The notes beneath the pieces were generated by a model. It was not told the origin of the DNA and did no database searches. It saw only the letters and a list, made by a program, of their open reading frames with translations. DNA of 49,305 nucleotides from an uncultured Prevotellaceae bacterium (GTDB lineage: Bacteria; Bacteroidota; Bacteroidia; Bacteroidales; Bacteroidaceae), in contig ONFE01000021.1 in assembly GCA_900316985.1 (NCBI GenBank), positions 1 through 49,305 on the forward strand, written 5' to 3'. Below, one piece after another: positions 45,839-49,305 of this stretch (position 1 is its first letter; each line of letters starts with the position of its first letter). Position numbers and translations under genes: made by a program.

Positions 45839-47356
45839 TTACTGATGCTGCTCGCGAAGCAGGTCGTTCACGGTCTTCACGGGGTTGAAAGTAGAAAGGG
45901 GAACCTCCACGAATACCGTGTTCCAGTTGCTCATCGCACCATTCCAGAGGCCGGGCAGCTCAAGCGCCTTCAGCTCCTTGCCGTTCTTCGACTTAGAAGA
46001 AATGAAGCCCGTGGTCTTGTCTACATACTTAGGCAGGTCGAAAGGCTTTCCCTCATAGTCCTTCACGGCACATACGAGGTCAACCGGATTGAAGTGAGTA
46101 CCCTCGGTGAACATCTTCATGTATTCCTCGTTGCTCTTGTCAATCTGGCTACTCTCCAGAATCTGGAGCGATACGGTACCGTCCTGGTTGTAAGTGAGGA
46201 ACGGGCCGCCGCCGGGCTCACCCACATTCTTCACCACGCCGCAGACGCGCATCGGGCGGTTCAGCTTCTCCTTCAGGTAGATCACGAGTTCGGCATCCTC
46301 CAGGTCCTTGATGTCTGCCTTGCGGCAGCAGAGGTCACGCTGCACGAAGCGGATGATTTCCTCCAGCTTCTCGTGGTTGTACTGACCTTCGTTGAGCGCC
46401 TTCAGGTAAGCGAAAGCCTGCTTCTGGAGCGTCACGAGCACACCGGCGATGATCTGCTTGTAATCCACCGTGTCCTGCTTCAGACGGTCGGGCACCACGT
46501 TGTCGATGTTCTTGATGAAGATCACGTCGGCATCGATGTCGTTCAGGTTCTGAATCAGCGCGCCATGGCCTCCGGGACGGAACAGCAGCGAACCGTCCTC
46601 GTTGCGGAACGGCGTGTTGTCGGGATTGGCAGCCACGGTGTCGGTGCTGGGCTTCTGCTCCGAGAAGGAAATGTTGTACTTGATGCCGTACTTCTGGGCG
46701 AACATGTCCTTCTTCTCAGCCACCTTCTGCTCGAAGAACTCGATGTGCTCGTGGCTCACGGTGAAGTGCACGTTGGCCTCGCCGTTGCTGGCGGCATAAA
46801 GCGCACCCTCCACGAGATGCTCTTCCATCGGCGTGCGGGCACCCTCGGGATACTTGTGGAAGAGCAGCATGCCCTTCGGCAGCTGACCGTAGTTCAGGCC
46901 TTCCTTGTTCAGCATGTTGGCCACCACAGCCTTGTAGTTGCCCTCAGCCATCAGCTCCTTCACGCCCTTGCCGTTATTGGCCTTGCACTTCTCGTCCAAT
47001 GCCCCGAAGAAAGCGAAGTCCTCGATGCGGTCGAAATACTTCTTCTCAAAGTCGGTGGTAGGCACGTCATAGTCGGCATTCAGGAAGCCGAACATATCCT
47101 TGAACATGCGGCTGGCAGCACCCGAAGCGGGCACGAACTTCACGATTTTGCGCCCCTCGGCCTTATAGGCATTCCAAGCGTCGATATACTGTTTCCGCTC
47201 TGCCTCGTCGGGAGCCACGATGCCATGGCCGATGCTGGCGGCAGCCTCCAGGCGAAGGAACGGGAAACCTGTTTCAAACTCTTTCAGTTGAACGTCAATT
47301 TGCTCAGGGGTGATACCCTTCTGGGCGATTTGCTGTAGATCTTGATTTGTTAACAT
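45839..47356 (-). CDS. DUF4301-family protein
   Basis: The ~505-aa cytosolic protein is recognised from memory as the Bacteroidetes DUF4301 family, function unknown. Conserved-looking segments are IVKFVPASGAASRMFKDMF near residue 80-98, GMLLFHKYPEGARTPMEEHL near 167 and LFRPGGHGALIQNLNDIDAD near 265. MRVCGVVKNVGEPGGGPFL lies near 375. The GxxSRM and GGHGAL motifs and the loop spacing resemble sugar-nucleotidyltransferase-like folds, but I would not assign an activity. I start at ATG 47356 (MLTNQDLQ) rather than at the ATG nine codons upstream, which lies closer to the -7 box at 47403-47396. It is convergent with mmdB. Confidence 0.75.
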   Translation of the reverse strand: MLTNQDLQQIAQKGITPEQIDVQLKEFETGFPFLRLEAAASIGHGIVAPDEAERKQYIDAWNAYKAEGRKIVKFVPASGAASRMFKDMFGFLNADYDVPTTDFEKKYFDRIEDFAFFGALDEKCKANNGKGVKELMAEGNYKAVVANMLNKEGLNYGQLPKGMLLFHKYPEGARTPMEEHLVEGALYAASNGEANVHFTVSHEHIEFFEQKVAEKKDMFAQKYGIKYNISFSEQKPSTDTVAANPDNTPFRNEDGSLLFRPGGHGALIQNLNDIDADVIFIKNIDNVVPDRLKQDTVDYKQIIAGVLVTLQKQAFAYLKALNEGQYNHEKLEEIIRFVQRDLCCRKADIKDLEDAELVIYLKEKLNRPMRVCGVVKNVGEPGGGPFLTYNQDGTVSLQILESSQIDKSNEEYMKMFTEGTHFNPVDLVCAVKDYEGKPFDLPKYVDKTTGFISSKSKNGKELKALELPGLWNGAMSNWNTVFVEVPLSTFNPVKTVNDLLREQHQ

Positions 47357-47395
47357 AAGTATAGTATTAAAATAGATGGACATTTATATTTCTTG

Positions 47396-47424
47396 CAAAG
47401 ATAATCAATTTTTTCCATCCGCAA
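47396..47424 (-). promoter_or_regulatory. Promoter of the DUF4301 gene
   Basis: On the minus strand TTG (47424-47422), 18 nt, TATCTTTG (47403-47396), about 40 nt before the ATG. Confidence 0.6.
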
Positions 47425-47498
47425 CACATTACCCCTTACTTTTAATAAAAATAAAGAAAAAGAGTGTAGAATAGAAAGCAAAAAAGCCATCTTATTTG

Positions 47499-47608
47499 TC
47501 CTATTGTCTAACGGTTTCCTTCCACCCATAGGAAGCCTTCCTTCTACCCATTGGAAGCAAGGTTTCCAGACTTTGGAAGCAACCTTTCCACCCATCAGAA
47601 GCAAAGCA
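47499..47608. repeat. 22-bp tandem array R3 (core CCCATNGGAAGC)
   Basis: Four 22-bp units start at 47521, 47543, 47565 and 47587, with a partial one before. Three read TCYACCCAT followed by GGAAGC (or AGAAGC); the third has TCCAGACTTTGGAAGC. The unit tail varies (CTTCCT, AAGGTT, AACCTT, AAAGCA). No promoter or gene is visible within it. Confidence 0.88.
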
Positions 47609-47669
47609 TTCGCTGGAAATGGCTTTTGATTAGTAAAAAACAAGAAAAGGGCTTAAAGTAGGGGGTACA

Positions 47670-47755
47670 GTAGTAGGATTGTAGTAGGTAAAAAGGCCTT
47701 ACCTACTACCAATAATCTCCTAAAACACAGTCTATTACATCAATTGTAGTAGGTA
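47670..47755. repeat. GTAGTAGG repeat with perfect 11-bp hairpin (element C)
   Basis: GTAGTAGG occurs at 47670, 47681 and 47746. The second copy forms a perfect 11-bp stem: GTAGTAGGTAA (47681-47691) with TTACCTACTAC (47699-47709) around a 7-nt loop. It may be a further relative of the 9-bp-unit palindromes. Confidence 0.7.
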
Positions 47756-47784
47756 TAGGGGGTATAATTCTTTTTTCGCGTATA

Positions 47785-47895
47785 GAGATATCATCCAACA
47801 ATAGCCAAAACATCATCCGCTGCCCTTCAAAGTATCATCCGCCCAACTCCAAAACATCATCCGCCCGAAGGCAAAGTATCATCCGCCCAAAAGTC
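47785..47895. repeat. 22-bp tandem array R4 (core ATCATCCGCCC)
   Basis: Five units of 22 bp start at 47785, 47807, 47829, 47851 and 47873. They share (C/T)ATCATCC, then GCCC in units 3-5. The first four bases alternate AAAA/AAAG with C/T after them, so a 44-bp higher-order period is visible. The six bases after the core vary. Confidence 0.92.
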
Positions 47896-47932
47896 AAAAT
47901 GCGATTTTTAAGATATAAGGGTGTAGGGTGTG

Positions 47933-48018
47933 TACCCTTTTTCCGCAACTTTTTATAAAACATAATAATCTAAGGTTTTCGCGCGTATGAAAATAATAAA
48001 GTTTATAGAAAAAGGGTA
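47933..48018. repeat. 86-bp imperfect palindrome (element D)
   Basis: The outer arms TACCCTTTTTC (47933-47943) and GAAAAAGGGTA (48008-48018) are perfect complements, with inner AACTTT/AAAGTT. Its right boundary is exactly where similarity of the pseudogene at 48020-48169 to cassette gene 2 ends, as if the element had been inserted there. Confidence 0.7.
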
Positions 48019-48019
48019 A

Positions 48020-48169
48020 ATGTATCGCGCCATATATAGGAAAAAACATCGGAACTAAGGGTTCATGCATGTCTTTTTAGGCCTGTGATAGGAGCAATTT
48101 CACACATTCCGTGCCCCTGCCGAGGTTCGGCATCGCAGGTACCGTTGGTTTTCTTATATCGTATTTCAT
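48020..48169 (-). pseudogene. Decayed copy of cassette gene 2 (first 50 codons)
   Basis: Translated on the minus strand from ATG 48169, 50 codons align without gaps to the N-terminus of the DUF3987-like protein at 8995: MKYDIRKPTVPAMPNLGRG against MNYDITKPIAPAMPSLGKG, continuing through ECVKLLLSQA and EPLVPMFFPIYGA. By my count 33 of 50 residues are identical. Codon 31 is TAA where the intact gene has a serine codon, so the copy is dead even before similarity stops at the edge of element D. Its start codon lies 38 nt from the palindrome at 48208-48357 (37 nt at the intact locus), so this is a relic of the same cassette in reverse orientation. Confidence 0.88.
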
Positions 48170-48207
48170 TGATTATCAGTTTTTTAGATGAATAATAATA
48201 GAAGTTT

Positions 48208-48357
48208 GTGACAGTGTGACAGTTGTGACAATTGTTTTTCGAGGGTGTACGTTTTCTTATATTTATATATAACTATCTATATATTAATTAATTATAAAGA
48301 ATAATGAGGGGAAGTATACCTCGTTATTTTAACTGTCACAACTGTCACAACTGTCAC
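48208..48357. repeat. 150-bp palindromic element, copy B (unit GTGACAGTT)
   Basis: The left arm (48208-48230) and right arm (48333-48357) are reverse complements apart from a one-base gap, each made of 9-bp direct repeats (GTGACAGTT on the left, AACTGTCAC on the right). Inside are CGAGGG (48240-48245), at nearly the same offset as in copy A, and a matching CCTCG (48318-48322). The centre is an AT-rich stretch of TATAT and TTAATTAATTA runs. Total length and flanking gene remnants match copy A at 8806-8957. Confidence 0.85.
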
Positions 48358-48369
48358 GCCAGGTCTTGA

Positions 48370-48435
48370 TTATCTCTCTACCAGGCCCTTCAGCGCTTGG
48401 CGAATCTCGTTGCAAACAGCGAGGGCATAGCTCAC
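48370..48435 (-). pseudogene. Decayed copy of cassette gene 1 (last ~21 codons)
   Basis: The minus-strand frame ending at TAA (48372-48370) reads YALAVCNEIRQALKGLVER. The end of the 137-aa protein reads YADDVSDEIIRALEGLVEK. The stop codon is 12 nt from the palindrome arm (14 nt at the intact locus). Upstream of 48435 the similarity is lost. Together with the gene 2 relic this shows a gene 1 - palindrome - gene 2 order conserved in two places. Confidence 0.8.
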
Positions 48436-48519
48436 CCAAAATACAAATACACTAATAATCAACTAACTATCTATTTTGTTTGATTTAATATCCCGCACTC
48501 GGTAAAAGTTGCAGATTTA

Positions 48520-48551
48520 TTTGCATTTTCCATTCCTTTGTACTATCTTTG
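48520..48551 (+). promoter_or_regulatory. Promoter of the structured RNA
   Basis: TTTG (48520-48523), 20 nt, TATCTTTG (48544-48551), a full consensus. Transcription should start near 48558, 290 nt before the next ATG. Confidence 0.85.
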
Positions 48552-48557
48552 CCATCG

Positions 48558-48803
48558 ATAAATCAATATTGAACCCATAAAATCACAATGCGTATGACAT
48601 AGTGACTACATAAAAACATAAGGAAGAAGCGTTTGCTTTTTGTTCTTGTTCTATCGAAATCGGCAAAATTTCAAAGAATACTATCAAGAACTGAAGTAAA
48701 TGGTTCACGCTGGCTGGCGTGGGCTTTTACTCGTTTAAGATAGTTGGGTGTTTGCCGATACCTGATAGAACGTAGACGAAGTAATTAGTCCACGTTCTTT
48801 TGT
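48558..48803 (+). ncRNA. Highly structured RNA: candidate 6S-like small RNA or regulatory leader
   Basis: A promoter and a terminator bracket about 245 nt with no long reading frame. Five nested stems can be drawn: GTTCTATC 48648-48655 with GATAGAAC 48764-48771; ATCGGCAAA 48659-48667 with TTTGCCGAT 48751-48759; ACTATC 48680-48685 with GATAGT 48739-48744; AGTAAA 48695-48700 with TTTACT 48726-48731; CACGC 48706-48710 with GCGTG 48717-48721. A long rod with internal bulges is the form of 6S RNA, and the Bacteroidales-1 RNA motif is described as running from such a promoter to a terminator; I cannot confirm membership by alignment. Alternatively it is the 5' leader of the LRR gene, whose ATG is 45 nt past the terminator. 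The outer stem and the terminator share GAAC (48768-48771), so the two may compete. Confidence 0.6.
48768..48801 (+). terminator. Terminator ending the structured RNA
   Basis: GAACGTAGAC (48768-48777) pairs with GTCCACGTTC (48788-48797) with one mismatch, followed by TTTT. It shares four bases with the outer stem of the RNA fold. Confidence 0.75.
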
Positions 48804-48847
48804 ATCTATCTGAATCGAAATAATAACAATCTAAAAATACAAACAAT

Positions 48848-49213
48848 ATGAAGAAACTTTTCTTATCCACATTATTACTGGCCCTTCCGTTGCTGGCTAG
48901 TGCCTATGACATCGCAGTTGAGAATGAAGATGGCGTCACCATCTATTACAATTACTACAACAATGGCACAGAGTTGGAAGTAACACGCAAAAGCATCAAT
49001 TCATCAGGCCGTTATTCTGCAGCAGTTATAAACATCCCCGAAAAAGTAACCTATATGTCTCGCACGAGGAAAGTGACCAGCATCGGAGAAAGGGCTTTCC
49101 AAGGTAGCGGCCTGACCTCCGTGACCATCCCCAATTCCGTGACCACAATTGGAGAATATAACCAAGAAATCAAGGGTGAGACGAACGTGGAGATTATTCC
49201 CGTAATTGCCTGA
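48848..49213 (+). CDS. Short BspA-like leucine-rich-repeat protein (probably truncated)
   Basis: The 121-aa product has a signal peptide (MKKLFLSTLLLALPLLASA). A short beta region with Tyr/Asn-rich strands (YYNYYNNGTELEV) follows, and then the start of BspA-type (LRR_5) repeats: VTSIGERAFQGSGLTSVTIPNSVTTIGE at about 78-105, which I quote in parts as IGERAFQGSGLTSV and TIPNSVTTIGE. BspA-like surface proteins normally carry many such 23-residue repeats; here only about one is present before the sequence switches to an unrelated tail (YNQEIKGETNVEIIPVIA) and stops. Truncation by a rearrangement near 49153 is likely. It is the only gene right of the structured RNA and has no clear promoter of its own. 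Confidence 0.7.
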   Translation: MKKLFLSTLLLALPLLASAYDIAVENEDGVTIYYNYYNNGTELEVTRKSINSSGRYSAAVINIPEKVTYMSRTRKVTSIGERAFQGSGLTSVTIPNSVTTIGEYNQEIKGETNVEIIPVIA

Positions 49214-49305
49214 CAGACTGCTGATTTTATGTATTCCATGTTTCGATGGGCAGGAATGCATATTGTGAAATATGACCATCGTTCCGTTACCAAATCGTTA
49301 CCTGT
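49214..49305. other. Right edge, no feature recognised
   Basis: These 92 bases after the LRR stop hold no gene or hairpin I can support. CGTTACC occurs twice near the end (CGTTACCAAATCGTTACC), a direct repeat at the very edge. Confidence 0.4.

Noticed and set aside
45845-47338. 497-codon frame antisense to the DUF4301 gene
   Set aside because: Leu/Val/His/Glu-rich shadow translation. The minus-strand gene has a consensus promoter and family motifs.
47350-47643. 97-codon minus-strand frame across array R3
   Set aside because: It reads through 22-bp repeats and the DUF4301 promoter; no independent support.
47499-47895. CRISPR array
   Set aside because: Units abut with a 22-bp period and no unique 30-40-nt spacers, the cores are only partly conserved, and no cas genes are present.
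49051-49293. Minus-strand frame containing FTICIPAHRNMEYIKSA, faintly like a family 2 glycosyltransferase start
   Set aside because: It overlaps the LRR gene, lacks the following DDGS/DxD region, and runs into antisense LRR sequence.

Overview
The window looks like a chromosomal segment of a Prevotella/Segatella-like member of the Bacteroidales. It opens with the 5' end of a Bacteroidetes-type 16S rRNA gene on the minus strand. Most genes whose start could be fixed carry the phylum's promoter signature (TTTG, about 20 nt, TAnnTTTG). The gene content also fits: a coenzyme-B12 methylmalonyl-CoA mutase, a sodium-pumping decarboxylase, an arabinose operon with a Nudix-type regulator, and a BspA-like leucine-rich-repeat gene.

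Layout. 0-4.5 kb: rrn 5' end and promoter, class A penicillin-binding protein, pyrB-pyrI. 4.5-8.1 kb: an arabinofuranosidase (GH51) and, divergent from it, a HIRAN-domain protein. 8.1-11.3 kb: an accessory cassette of three genes (unknown 137-aa protein, P-loop-degenerate DUF3987-like protein, CHC2/Toprim primase-like protein), with a 152-bp palindrome between genes 1 and 2. 11.4-17.2 kb: glyA, serC-serA, a DbpA-like RNA helicase, a lipoprotein and an unannotated 42-aa membrane protein. 17.5-22.2 kb: ABC-F ATPase, grpE, dnaJ, folC. 22.3-24.6 kb: galM-galK. 24.8-36.8 kb: a long co-directional arabinose/pentose operon (secreted mutarotase, SSS transporter, AraR-like Nudix regulator, araD, araA, araB, GH51, transketolase, rpiB) that takes arabinose from side-chain release to the pentose phosphate pathway. 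37-41 kb: mutA-mutB on the minus strand. 41.3-45.7 kb: AspT-like transporter, then OadG-like, biotin carrier and beta subunits of a Na+-pumping decarboxylase; with the mutase these belong to the succinate-propionate branch. 45.8-47.4 kb: a DUF4301 protein. 47.4-48.5 kb: a 1.1-kb gene-poor, repeat-dense region. 48.5-49.2 kb: a promoter, a highly structured RNA with a terminator, and a short BspA-like gene.

The most unusual signal is the 8.1-11.3 kb cassette together with a decayed second copy of it, in opposite orientation, at about 48.0-48.4 kb. The second copy keeps the last ~22 codons of gene 1, the palindrome, and 50 codons of gene 2 (33 of 50 residues identical to the intact gene, one in-frame stop) at nearly the same spacing. 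The palindromes have the same architecture, but their 9-bp arm unit differs (GTTCCAGTT against GTGACAGTT). This points to a conserved gene-palindrome-gene module whose DNA recognition unit drifts or is exchanged. A second unexplained pattern is a set of four intergenic arrays with an exact 22-bp period and different core sequences.

All family assignments come from motifs read by eye. No database search was run.
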